A stretch of 64,000 nucleotides of DNA. Source: SZUA-309 sp965230005 (GTDB lineage Bacteria > Pseudomonadota > Gammaproteobacteria > Pseudomonadales > Azotimanducaceae). The first letter of the stretch is position 1. Each line of letters opens with the position of its first letter. Under the pieces are notes generated by a model that had not been told where the DNA came from, searched no databases, and worked only from the letters and a program-made list of their open reading frames with translations. Below are positions 25,190 through 33,670 of the stretch, piece after piece. The translations under genes were made by a program, and so were the position numbers. The stretch lies in NCBI GenBank assembly GCA_965230005.1, contig OZ245934.1, forward strand, positions 1,674,001 through 1,738,000, read 5' to 3'.

Positions 25190-25820
25190 GTTGACCCTTG
25201 CGATCAACTTCACTGAGGTGGTGAAAGCCTGCCCAGAGATCTTCCATGGCAGGACGCTCGGGCTTGTGTTGCAGCAGATCGAACCAGAGATTCCCCGGAT
25301 CATCGGCGCCGCGGCAACCGCGCAGGGTCTGATTGGGGTTCCCGGAAGCCTGTGCATAGAGGTCTGGTGCATGGATCCAGCGGTCGAAATCGCCGGCGAT
25401 CACCCGATGCAGAATCTTCCACTCCCCGGCCCGCTTTTCCCAGACATCGAGGTAGCGGCCCTGATGGAGAAAGTCCGTGAAACCTTCTTCGTGTGCCAGC
25501 CGGTGCACCACGTGCCATTGCGAAGTAGTCGCGCAGCGGTCGCCGTCGAAGCGGAAACGGGTGTTGGTGATTGAATGCATGCTCGAGTCCACCCGCTCGA
25601 GACACGGAATCACATACTCGGCAAACGCGTGCGCATTGCCCGCGAAGAAGCCGTGGTCGTCGTAGCCGTCTTCGTGATAACAGGACTTCAGCATGGTCAG
25701 ATCACACCGGTCTACCGCCTGGCAGTAGCGATGGATGACTTCCCGGATCGCCTCCTTGTCCTGGAGCTCTCCGAGCTCCGCTTCCAGCCGCGCTAAGCGT
25801 TCTTCGACGTTGGCCGTCAT
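25185..25820 (-). CDS. SnoaL-like (NTF2-fold) protein
   Basis: The 211-residue protein opens with a coiled segment (VEERLARLEAELGELQDKEAIREVIHRYCQAVDRCD), followed by the cone-shaped NTF2/SnoaL_4 fold. Typical segments are YDDHGFFAGNAHAF and ATTSQWHVVHRL, and WEKRAGEWKILHRVIAGDFDRW. These proteins act as small lyases, isomerases or dioxygenase beta-subunit relatives. D/H residues in the pocket (D near 36, H near 101) are present. It lies near SDR genes of a probable aromatic or steroid pathway; the reaction is unknown. Confidence 0.82.
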   Translation of the reverse strand: MTANVEERLARLEAELGELQDKEAIREVIHRYCQAVDRCDLTMLKSCYHEDGYDDHGFFAGNAHAFAEYVIPCLERVDSSMHSITNTRFRFDGDRCATTSQWHVVHRLAHEEGFTDFLHQGRYLDVWEKRAGEWKILHRVIAGDFDRWIHAPDLYAQASGNPNQTLRGCRGADDPGNLWFDLLQHKPERPAMEDLWAGFHHLSEVDRKGQR

Positions 25821-25913
25821 GGTCCCCTCCCAGGCCGTGCAACAGTCGCTGATTCAACCGCGTTTCCGCATCGAGAGGAACAGCGGCTGGCGTAGTTGTT
25901 CCGTGCGCGCGGC

Positions 25914-26819
25914 TCAGGTACCGGGTAGTGGAATGAACTCGTCGTCGCCCTCGACCATGCTGAAGGCACCGTTGCGCCAGTCGTCCTTGGCCTGCTCGAT
26001 GCGAGCTTCAGAGCTGGAAACGAAGTTCCACCAGATGTGGCGCTTGCCGATGTGTTCACCGCCGATCACCATGACCCGCGAATCCTCTGAAGCTCTGAGC
26101 GTGACCTCGGATCCCGCCGTCGGCACCAGCATCACACCCGTCGCCACATCCATCCCGGCCGCCTCTACCTGGCCAACGGCCACATAAAACGCCATCTCTT
26201 CGAAGCCTTGGGGCAGCGAAACCTCTGAGCCGGCGGGCATGTTGCAGTCGAGATAGAGCGTCTGCGAATAAGAGGTTACCGGAGATTTGTCACCAAAGGC
26301 TTCGCCGATGATGATCCGGATCGTTGCGCCCCCGATCTGCAGTTCCGGCAGGTCTGCGGCCGGAGTGTGCGCAAAGGCGGCCTCAATCTCTTCCTGGTCA
26401 TCCGGCAACGCCATCCAGGATTGAATACCGTGGAGCTGAGAGCGTTCATCGAGGTCGGAGCCGGCCCGCTCGGAGTGGACGATGCCTGAGCCCGCCGTCA
26501 TCAGGTTCACCGCACCGGGTCGGATGGCCAGCTCATAACCTAAGCTGTCCCGATGCATGATCTCGCCTTCGAAGAGGTAGGTAATGGTGGCGATCCCGAT
26601 GTGCGGATGCGGACGGACCTGAATACCCTGGCCGGGGGCAAACTCGGCTGGGCCCATGTGATCGAAAAAGATGAAGGGGCCGACCATCTGCTGCTCCAGC
26701 GCCGGCAGGACTCTGCGGACGCTGAATTCCCCGAGGTCCTTCTCCTTCGGTCGGATCACCAGATGGATGGGACCGGACTGCGCCTCGCACTCCGGTTGCG
26801 GTGCTTCCTGATAGCTCAT
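25914..26819 (-). CDS. Pirin-family protein
   Basis: The 301-residue bicupin has iron ligands that fit H71 and H73 in HPHIGIATIT and H115 and E117 in IVHSERAG, as in human pirin and bacterial YhhW/YhaK. Known members have quercetinase activity or modulate metabolic enzymes and regulators. ATG 26819 follows GGAG at good spacing; an upstream TTG is possible. It stands alone between a SnoaL-like gene and a divergent DUF5996 gene. Confidence 0.93.
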   Translation of the reverse strand: MSYQEAPQPECEAQSGPIHLVIRPKEKDLGEFSVRRVLPALEQQMVGPFIFFDHMGPAEFAPGQGIQVRPHPHIGIATITYLFEGEIMHRDSLGYELAIRPGAVNLMTAGSGIVHSERAGSDLDERSQLHGIQSWMALPDDQEEIEAAFAHTPAADLPELQIGGATIRIIIGEAFGDKSPVTSYSQTLYLDCNMPAGSEVSLPQGFEEMAFYVAVGQVEAAGMDVATGVMLVPTAGSEVTLRASEDSRVMVIGGEHIGKRHIWWNFVSSSEARIEQAKDDWRNGAFSMVEGDDEFIPLPGT

Positions 26820-26914
26820 GGTCTGCTCCAACGGTCGATCAGACGATCATAACGGTCCACGCATGAACATGGTGTAAAGTCCGGAGCGTTCGCCGCGGCT
26901 AAGGAGAGCCCCGC

Positions 26915-27865
26915 ATGCCCACTTCAAACGACGACCACTGGCCCGCCATTCCGTATCCCGACTGGCAGGACACCGCGGCCGCACTGTACCTTTATCTGCA
27001 GGTCGTGGGCAAATACCGGCTGGCGCACAGCCCCTGGATCAATCACTCCTGGCACGCCACCTTCTACGTCACCCCGCGCGGGCTGACCACCTCGCACATC
27101 CCGGATGGCGTCGGCGGCATGGAGTTCAGCTTCGACTTCGTGGACCACGTGCTTCGCGGCCATTGCGGCAGCGGGCAGACGCGAGAGCTGAAGCTCGAAG
27201 CGATGACGGTCGCCGATTTTCACGAGGCGTTCGTGTCCATGGTGGGCACCCTGGGCGGTAACGCGAGCTTCCACGGTCGCCCCAACGAACTGCCCGATCC
27301 CATACCCTTTGCGAAGGACAACACGCCGCGACCCTACGACGCCGAGGCCGTGAACCGTTTCCACCGGGCTCTCGTTTCTGCCAACCGGGTTTTTCAACAC
27401 TTCCGCACGGGGTTTTGCGGCAAGGTCAGCCCCGTGCACCTTTTCTGGGGCAGCTTCGATCTGGCAGTCACGCGTTTTTCGGGGCGGCGGGCGCCGTTGC
27501 ACCCGGGCGGCATTCCTTACCTGCCGGATCCAATCACCCAGGAGGCCTACTCTCATGAGGTGGCTTCAGCCGGTTTCTGGGCCGGCGGCGGTCCCGTCGA
27601 CGAGGCAGCCTTCTATGCCTATGCTTATCCGCAGCCCGAAGGCTTCGCGGAAGCGGCCGTGCAACCGGAAGCTGCCTATTTCGACAAGGAATTCGGAGAG
27701 TTCGTGCTGCCCTACGAGGCGGTAAGAGCGGCTGACGATCCGGAAGCAACGTTGCTCGATTTCCTCGAATCGACCTATCTGGCTGCGGCTAGGCTCGGCG
27801 ACTGGGATCCGGATCTGGAGTGCGAAGGCGGTTTGCTGGGTGTTCCTCCCGCCGCGCTAGGCTGA
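26915..27865 (+). CDS. DUF5996-family protein
   Basis: The 316-residue protein is soluble and rich in Trp/His. It begins DDHWPAIPYPDWQDTAAALYLYLQVVGKYRLAHSPWINHSWHATFYVTPRGLTT, the characteristic start of this conserved bacterial family. Further on it has PVHLFWGSFDLAVTRFSGRRAP. No catalytic motif is known to me. It is the last gene with the G+C-rich composition of the chromosomal part; base composition drops within 100 bp downstream, so the island boundary lies about here. Confidence 0.88.
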   Translation: MPTSNDDHWPAIPYPDWQDTAAALYLYLQVVGKYRLAHSPWINHSWHATFYVTPRGLTTSHIPDGVGGMEFSFDFVDHVLRGHCGSGQTRELKLEAMTVADFHEAFVSMVGTLGGNASFHGRPNELPDPIPFAKDNTPRPYDAEAVNRFHRALVSANRVFQHFRTGFCGKVSPVHLFWGSFDLAVTRFSGRRAPLHPGGIPYLPDPITQEAYSHEVASAGFWAGGGPVDEAAFYAYAYPQPEGFAEAAVQPEAAYFDKEFGEFVLPYEAVRAADDPEATLLDFLESTYLAAARLGDWDPDLECEGGLLGVPPAALG

Positions 27866-27950
27866 CGGCGGAGGGGGCGGCTGCTTCGCCCGATAACACC
27901 GCCGCCAGATCCCTTGGACCCGTAAATTCAAACCAGAGACCCGGTGGGCG

Positions 27951-28496
27951 TCAAAGCTCTTCAGCTTCGTCATCCTCAGCTTCGTCATCCTTAGCTTTGC
28001 TACATGACTCTGGCAGATAGCGCTTTTCTAAAGCGTCTACTGTGACCTCGTCTGCCACGCATTCCCATTGGATGGTGTTGTCATCCTGGGCTCGCGCAAT
28101 CAGTAGGAAGCCGGATTTAACATCTTCGAATCGCGCACCGAACGCTGTCATGTTGACCTGAGCCCTGAGCGTTCCGGTGCGTAGTTTGTCGGCTGCAGGT
28201 ACTCCCAACTCGCCTGCCCGATAGTCCATACCGGTGAGAATTCCCTCCGCGGTGAACGAGCTCAGGTCGATCTCTGCTCCTGACTGCGGCATCTCGCCGT
28301 AGCTATCAAAGTATTCTTCAACACTTGCCTGCTGCTCCAACCCCAAATCAACGGCAGCGGACACTGCGTGTTCGATTCTGGAGTTGTGATAAAAACCATA
28401 GGCAAACGCTACAAGCGTTGCCGCGACCATGGGATAGACCACCTTTTCCGCGGTTGTGAGCCCGCTCAGCCACTTCACTGTTAGAGGTTTTGTCAT
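27951..28496 (-). CDS. Membrane-anchored pilin-like protein with acidic tail
   Basis: The 181-residue protein has one N-terminal TM helix (about 18-36, VVYPMVAATLVAFAYGFY) and no prepilin peptidase site. Its outer domain ends in NTIQWECVADEVTVDALEKRYLPESC, which looks like the disulfide-closed C-terminus of type IV pilins. A tail KAKDDEAEDDEAEEL comes from a short DNA repeat coding DDEAE twice. The protein at 29195-29629 has a similar plan. Function unknown; it may be a pilin-derived domain put to other use. Confidence 0.6.
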   Translation of the reverse strand: MTKPLTVKWLSGLTTAEKVVYPMVAATLVAFAYGFYHNSRIEHAVSAAVDLGLEQQASVEEYFDSYGEMPQSGAEIDLSSFTAEGILTGMDYRAGELGVPAADKLRTGTLRAQVNMTAFGARFEDVKSGFLLIARAQDDNTIQWECVADEVTVDALEKRYLPESCSKAKDDEAEDDEAEEL

Positions 28497-28888
28497 CTAG
28501 CTGAAATCCAATCTTGCAAATGGCGGTCTCTGCACCGCTTCAGGTGTACATCAGGATGCAACTTCCGCGCCCCGCCACTGGTTTAGCTTCTGGTGAACCC
28601 CCTGTCCGGAGCAGATGACTTCGAGCTTCCCGAGCGTCTCTTCGCCGCCCTGGACCGCACGCGACGTCGCGGAGATTCACCGGCGCCACAACGATCTGAG
28701 CCAATTTACGCAGGCCGAAAGACTGATGGGGCAGCCCCAGCTACTAGTACCAGCCAAGCCAGGCACAAAAATTGCGTCAACTGCTGTAATCCAATGCTTT
28801 CTGGGTGTATGGGGCTATATCGAGCCCTTAGGCGCACCGATCCGGTGCATCGCGCTTTTGATTTCCCCAATACGAGGCGGAGCCCGTT
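28497..28888. other. 392-bp stretch without a confident gene
   Basis: Short open frames of about 100 codons exist on the plus strand, but they overlap one another, lack a clear ribosome site and match nothing I know. The stretch may hold the promoter for the divergent gene at 28496 and for the 28889 gene. I see no repeat or hairpin of note. Confidence 0.5.
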
Positions 28889-29179
28889 ATGGAAAAGTGG
28901 AACTATCTGGTCGATAAGATTGATCTGCTGTTGTCGAAGCTAAAGCTCGGGCGCGCTGTGAAGATCGGCGGCAGAGAAATCCCCCCGTTAGTCATGGGCT
29001 TTGCTCTGCTTTTAATCTGCGTTCCCATCTGGGGCTACCTGGAAGTCGAAGGCAAGAACAAACTCATCGGTGCGCTCGTCGTTGTATTGATGGCCTGGGG
29101 TGTTGCTCAGTTGGGCGCACTGGGGCTGGGTGACGGCGTTGGTGAGAAACCGGGCGATTCACCAGCCGAGAAGTCCTGA
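28889..29179 (+). CDS. Small membrane protein, two TM helices
   Basis: The 96-residue protein has a short amphipathic start (MEKWNYLVDKIDLLLSKLK). Two helices follow, at about 32-50 (LVMGFALLLICVPIWGYL) and about 58-80 (LIGALVVVLMAWGVAQLGAL), then a charged tail. It lies 15 bp before the pilin-like gene at 29195, so they form an operon. I do not recognise the family; a role as membrane partner of the pilin-like protein is only a guess from position. Confidence 0.6.
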   Translation: MEKWNYLVDKIDLLLSKLKLGRAVKIGGREIPPLVMGFALLLICVPIWGYLEVEGKNKLIGALVVVLMAWGVAQLGALGLGDGVGEKPGDSPAEKS

Positions 29180-29194
29180 GCGATCGAGGATCCG

Positions 29195-29629
29195 ATGGAC
29201 GCAGTTGAAGCACAAACCGATCAGCAGCAGCGGCTGACCCGCTTCGCATTCGCGGGTGTCATTGCGGTCCTCGCTGTCGTTTATCTGTTGAGAAACGTTG
29301 ACGATTACGAAGAGCTGAATAGTGAGTTTCGTTACCGCGAACTGGTCGATCTGGTCGAGCCTATCGAAGACGCGATGGAGGCCGTTCTGCTGTCCGAGAG
29401 CACCGTAGCTATAGATTCCTTGAATAGCGGAGCGGCCGGGTTACCTGATGAGGTGCTCGTCTCAGAAGGAGCTCACGGTATTTCTGTCGTCGAAGGCCAG
29501 ATCATTGCGACGTGGATGACAGACGAATCCGACTTGGCTGGGGTGACATACATACGCACCCCAAAGATCGAGGACGGAGAAGTTGAGTGGGCAACCACTG
29601 GGACCTGCGGCGGCAAAAAGGCCTGCTAG
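29195..29629 (+). CDS. Membrane-anchored pilin-like protein
   Basis: The 144-residue protein has a TM helix at about 16-33 (FAFAGVIAVLAVVYLL), then an acidic helix, then a domain ending in LAGVTYIRTPKIEDGEVEWATTGTCGGKKAC. This resembles the last strands and disulfide loop of type IV pilins, but no prepilin cleavage site is seen. It shares architecture with the protein at 27951-28496 on the other strand. GAGG precedes the ATG. It is second in an operon with a small membrane protein. Confidence 0.62.
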   Translation: MDAVEAQTDQQQRLTRFAFAGVIAVLAVVYLLRNVDDYEELNSEFRYRELVDLVEPIEDAMEAVLLSESTVAIDSLNSGAAGLPDEVLVSEGAHGISVVEGQIIATWMTDESDLAGVTYIRTPKIEDGEVEWATTGTCGGKKAC

Positions 29630-29707
29630 CTGTCCCAATTCACCTCGAGCAGCAAACAAGAAACATCAACTAAGAAGCACCAGTCAGGAATCTCAGGAGC
29701 AGCAGCA

Positions 29708-30745
29708 ATGTCTGATCAATCCCTAAATCCGCTCGACATGGTTAAGCCTACTGATTCGGTGGACCGCTCATCGTCCGAGGTAGGCGCCTCCGGTGAGCCC
29801 ATAGTGCGTACCGAAGAAGGGATCATCACCAAAGGCAGTAAAGTGACCTGGGACAGGAAGGCAATTCTCTGGGCACTGCCCCAGCCGCTTCTGGTCGCCG
29901 GTTCCGTGTTGCTCGTTGCGGCTATCGTGGCCAATGAATGGGGTGGAGAGTACTACCGGATTTGGGCATTGCTCGTTGCGATCTCCTCCACGCCTCTACT
30001 GCTGATCGCCGAGCGCTTTTGGGCCAAGAAAAAGTCCTGGCTGCTCAAGCCCGACGAACTGGCAGAAGACGTTTTCTGGATGGCTTCCGGGGCCCTGCTT
30101 TGGGGCCCTATCATTTCCGACCTTTATCGGACACCTGTCTCAGAGGGCTTCCTGGCCCTGCGCGATATGTCTCCATTGCAGATTGAGTTCCAACCCACCA
30201 CAGTTTTAGGGCTCATTGGGGCTATGTTAGTTATCCGATTCACCTCCAGCTTCTTCTACTACTGGCTGCATCGGATACAGCACGAGTCACTGTTCTGGTG
30301 GCGCATGCATGCGACGCATCATCACTTGACCAAGTTGAGCGCCATGCGCGGCAACCGCACCCACCCGTTGGAGTATCTGGCGCTTGGCCTCGGCACTCCA
30401 ATGGCTCTGGCCCTGATGGGGGCCAGCAACGAAGTATTCATCGTTTCAGCAGCTTTCGGCATGTGGAACGGAAAGTTTAACCACGCCAACCTGCCTATGG
30501 TATCGATGCCTGTCTGGGACTGGTTCTTTGCTACCGCACAGCAACATCATTGCCACCATGCACTGGAGCGGCGTCAGGCAGATTCGAACTACGGGTGTGA
30601 CATCATCTTCTGGGATCGCGTCTTCGGCACCTACTGCGGCGATGCTGAAGTGGGACCGGCCGGCGCAGGCAAGGGCGTTCGCCTTTCCATCAAAGACCAA
30701 CTCATGCTTGCCTTCTACAGCGACGAACGCCTCAAGAGTCTCTAG
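29708..30745 (+). CDS. Sterol desaturase/fatty acid hydroxylase family protein
   Basis: The 345-residue membrane di-iron oxygenase has the histidine boxes HRIQH (188-192), HATHH (201-205) and HHCHH (280-284), plus the lone histidine in THPLEY. TM helices are predicted at about 58-76, 83-102, 124-140, 164-185 and 228-252. Such enzymes hydroxylate or desaturate sterols, carotenoids or fatty acids. The N-terminal 45 residues are polar and unusual in length. The gene stands just before the repeat array and has no obvious partner. Confidence 0.9.
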   Translation: MSDQSLNPLDMVKPTDSVDRSSSEVGASGEPIVRTEEGIITKGSKVTWDRKAILWALPQPLLVAGSVLLVAAIVANEWGGEYYRIWALLVAISSTPLLLIAERFWAKKKSWLLKPDELAEDVFWMASGALLWGPIISDLYRTPVSEGFLALRDMSPLQIEFQPTTVLGLIGAMLVIRFTSSFFYYWLHRIQHESLFWWRMHATHHHLTKLSAMRGNRTHPLEYLALGLGTPMALALMGASNEVFIVSAAFGMWNGKFNHANLPMVSMPVWDWFFATAQQHHCHHALERRQADSNYGCDIIFWDRVFGTYCGDAEVGPAGAGKGVRLSIKDQLMLAFYSDERLKSL

Positions 30746-30854
30746 CGACTCGACTTGAGCTGAACCCGGGCGGTTCATTCGATGGATTCACTCAGGTGAG
30801 TAAGGCGCTCGTTTCATCTCATCGAAAAAAAAGCCAAGGATCGACCTCGGTTCT

Positions 30855-31346
30855 TCAGTCCAGTAGCACCTGCAACCAGGTTGTCGGCTCTTCTCTGATT
30901 TTCTCATCGACCGCCGCAGCAAAATCTTCTTCAAAAAAGCCCCGAAGCCTCGCCCAGACTACAGCGCCACCTGGGCTCCGTAGGGCTGATGCAACGCCAA
31001 AAAGGTAGCGGTCGACCCATGGCATGCCGGGTATACCGTCACGTCTTGCAACGTAACCGTCCTCCGTTTGACTGATCCATGTGAACATCCAAAGGCTCCA
31101 CGTGACCTTCTCCTGTTCGGTGAGCACCTCATAGTCACGCTGCCCTCTGATATGGACATCAATCAAAGCAGGGTCCTGGGTAAGACGATGGAATGTATCG
31201 TTGTTATGGCGCTTGATTTCGCGGGTAACCTGTCCTGAGAGTTCTTTGCGCGCACTGCGGAATTGAATCAATAGAAGTACGAGCGTTACCAATACTGCGA
31301 GCGAGGCGATGAACTCGCCGAGGGAACCTAGTTCTGAAATGGTCAC
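30855..31346 (-). CDS. Single-TM small protein of the array family (MTISELGSLGEF type)
   Basis: The 163-residue protein starts at GTG 31346 behind GAGGAA. A TM helix at about 8-28 (LGEFIASLAVLVTLVLLLIQ) is followed at the membrane exit by QFRSARKE and a soluble helical domain with WSLWMFTWISQTEDGYVARRDGIPG. The first 12 residues match the protein at 47351-47911. It belongs to a group of nine small proteins in this island with the same layout (N-terminal TM, then E/Q-hydrophobic-R/K/Q, then 110-150 soluble residues). Function unknown. Confidence 0.72.
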   Translation of the reverse strand: MTISELGSLGEFIASLAVLVTLVLLLIQFRSARKELSGQVTREIKRHNNDTFHRLTQDPALIDVHIRGQRDYEVLTEQEKVTWSLWMFTWISQTEDGYVARRDGIPGMPWVDRYLFGVASALRSPGGAVVWARLRGFFEEDFAAAVDEKIREEPTTWLQVLLD

Positions 31347-31420
31347 GAGTATTTCCTCACCTGAATGCCGATGGGCAGCAGTATCAACAGGACGTTCAAA
31401 CGTCGCAAAGGTGGCGTTCT

Positions 31421-31508
31421 TGTCGGATGAGCGCACCTGCATGAGAGAACAGGTTTCAGCAGGCACATCCTCTAGTTAGGGCTGAATCAGGCCAACTTCA
31501 GACATTCC
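31421..31508 (+). repeat. Array repeat, divergent copy (first in window)
   Basis: The right half is clear (TTAGGGCTGAATCAGGCCAA, then AGACATTC). The left half (TGTCGGATGAGC, then GCAC...GCACAT) is weak. The right half and the following 35 bases resemble the region before the second TIR gene at 33601-33671. Confidence 0.5.
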
Positions 31509-31534
31509 CCGGTCGAGAGTAGACTCAGGTTGAC

Positions 31535-33535
31535 ATGCATGGGAGGAGACCGTTGGAGACGCCGTTCCCAGCCTACCGGGGCGAGGAGTCGTATATCTTT
31601 GTGTGTTACTCACATGAGGACGCGGCCATCGTGTTTCCCGAGCTGATCGCGCTTCGCGATAGCGGCCTCAACATCTACTATGACGAAGGCATCGCACCTG
31701 GCCACGAGTGGACGCAGGAGCTTGCTGACGCGATCGATGGTTGCAGCCGCTTCCTATACTTCGTATCCCCATCGTCAGTCTCATCTCGCCACTGCCGCAA
31801 CGAAGTTCAGTACGCGCTGGAGAAAACTAAGTCTCTGATCTCTGTGTATCTGGAACCTACGACGCTACCGGGCGGCTTGCAGTTATCGCTTGGGTCGGCT
31901 CAGGCGATCATGAAATATGCGCTGGGCGCGGATGACTACAAACGCAAGCTCGCCCAGACCTTTGAAATCAGGGCGCCTGATGTTGATGCCATCGGAGACC
32001 CGTCATCGAGTATCACCACCCGCCGAAGCTGGCCGATTGCAATAGCAATCGTTGCTGTTTGCCTCCTCATAGCTGGTGGTATCCGGTGGTCCAGTTCGGG
32101 AGGTCCGTCTGAAAAGGCGCAACCTATCCAGGTGAACGCGGACTCGCTGCCCACACTAGCTGTTCTGCCTTTCGCAAACATGAGCGACGACCCGGCACAG
32201 GAGTACTTCAGCGACGGCGTGTCAGAAGACATTTTGACCGCGCTGGCGCGTCAGGGAACCCTTGTCGTCCGCGCGCGACAATCCTCTTTTTTCTTCAAAG
32301 GGCAGGAGGTTGATCCGCGGCAGATTGCCAATGCGCTCGACGTCAGCTATCTGGTCAATGGCAGCGTGAGAATGCACGGCGATCGGGTCCGCGTAACGGT
32401 TCGGTTGACGGATGTGGTCTCGAACGCCGACGTCTGGTCCAGTCGCTACGACCGCGATCTAGTGGACGTGTTCGCTGTTCAGGATGAGATAGCCGAAGCC
32501 GTCTCGACAGAGCTGGGCGCACAGTTCTCCAGATCTAAAAGAAGAGCCGTCGACATCAATGCGTACGACGCATATTTGTTAGGACGCCACTACTTCCATC
32601 GTCAGGCTTTCCAACTCGCCAAAGAAACACTGTTGAAGGCGATCGAACATGACGGCTCATACGCAGATGCACACGCGCTGCTGGCGAGAGTCTACGGGAC
32701 CGAGTCGTGGAATCAGCCGAGCAACTTACAGGAGCTAGTCCAACTTCAACACAGGCACATTAAAGCCGCTTTGGCACTGGAACCGGAGCATCCGTTGGCG
32801 CTGGGTCTGCGCGCAAACTCCCCCACCTACCCAATCCAAACCGCGATCGACGAACTCCATAAACTCGTCAGCCGTTTTCCTAACGACGAGGGCTTACTCT
32901 TTTTCTACAGCACGAAGATGCGCCTCATCGGACGCTCAGATCTGGAGTTGGCGATCCTGGAACGACAAGCGACCGTAGATCCTCTGGCAGCGACATGTCC
33001 GATCCCGAAGATGACAGCACACATCTTCTACGGCCAAACATCCGATGCGAGTCGAGGTCTCGAACTTTGCGAAGCTGCAGGGGTGCCTTACCCGAGCGGT
33101 GCTGTGCACATTGCGCTACTCAAGGGCGACTTGGAAACCGCAAAACAAGAGGCTAGCCGCCCAACACCAGACTGGTTCGCCGTGCCAAGCATCTGGCAAC
33201 CGATCAGTAGAGGTCTGCTTGCATATGTACAGGAGGATTCCGACGACATTGAGTTGGCACTTTCACCTGTGGTGGAAGCAATTGAGAGTCAGACGTATTT
33301 TGTGCAGTTTTGGGTCGCGTTGCTTAGAGGAGAGACTGCCACAGCATCGCAGCACTATGCATCAGCACTTGATTTGGGAGAGCCGTTGGCGTTCTACCTG
33401 ATCCAAGGCCCGGCTTTGGACGAAAAGCTGTTCCCGGATTTCTGGGGCAGCGACAAACACTTTCAAATGCTAAGGGCATATGGACTGGATTCTGAATCTA
33501 TCCCCAAGCTAAACATTCCGGCTTTCCCGTTCTAG
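31535..33535 (+). CDS. TIR-TM-TolB-like-TPR protein 1
   Basis: The 666-residue protein has a TIR domain at about 18-140 (SYIFVCYSHEDAAIVF, RDSGLNIYYDEGI, FLYFVSPSSVSSRHCRNEV). A TM helix lies at 165-183, and a TolB-N/FlgO-like domain at about 206-325 (LAVLPFANMSDDPAQEYFSDGVSEDILTAL, YLVNGSVRMHGDRVRVTVRL). TPR-like helices run to the end. In TIR NADases a glutamate in the helix after the BB loop is catalytic; E58 and E62 (GHEWTQELADAI) are candidates. It would signal or cleave NAD at the membrane. It is paralogous to the next gene, with matching N-terminus. Confidence 0.82.
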   Translation: MHGRRPLETPFPAYRGEESYIFVCYSHEDAAIVFPELIALRDSGLNIYYDEGIAPGHEWTQELADAIDGCSRFLYFVSPSSVSSRHCRNEVQYALEKTKSLISVYLEPTTLPGGLQLSLGSAQAIMKYALGADDYKRKLAQTFEIRAPDVDAIGDPSSSITTRRSWPIAIAIVAVCLLIAGGIRWSSSGGPSEKAQPIQVNADSLPTLAVLPFANMSDDPAQEYFSDGVSEDILTALARQGTLVVRARQSSFFFKGQEVDPRQIANALDVSYLVNGSVRMHGDRVRVTVRLTDVVSNADVWSSRYDRDLVDVFAVQDEIAEAVSTELGAQFSRSKRRAVDINAYDAYLLGRHYFHRQAFQLAKETLLKAIEHDGSYADAHALLARVYGTESWNQPSNLQELVQLQHRHIKAALALEPEHPLALGLRANSPTYPIQTAIDELHKLVSRFPNDEGLLFFYSTKMRLIGRSDLELAILERQATVDPLAATCPIPKMTAHIFYGQTSDASRGLELCEAAGVPYPSGAVHIALLKGDLETAKQEASRPTPDWFAVPSIWQPISRGLLAYVQEDSDDIELALSPVVEAIESQTYFVQFWVALLRGETATASQHYASALDLGEPLAFYLIQGPALDEKLFPDFWGSDKHFQMLRAYGLDSESIPKLNIPAFPF

Positions 33536-33643
33536 TCCGCTCTGGGTCGAGACTTGCCTGATTGATGCACCGGCACAATCTGACTGCTTTTAGAAAGCAG
33601 ACATGGCCGGATTAGGGCTGGCTACGGCCAATTTAAGACATTC
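33535..33643 (+). repeat. Array repeat (core 33544-33630)
   Basis: Full copy: left arm GTCCGCTCTGGGTCGAGACT, side hairpin TGCACCGGCA, apical hairpin CTGCTTTTAGAAAGCAG, right arm GGCTGGCTACGGCCAA. It lies between the two TIR genes and starts at the stop of the first. Confidence 0.9.
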
Positions 33644-33670
33644 GCTCCTGTGGAGTAGACTGATTATGGA

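Noticed and set aside
28593..28943. Possible 116-residue gene
   Set aside because: No known domain, no good ribosome site, overlaps another open frame and the real gene at 28889.
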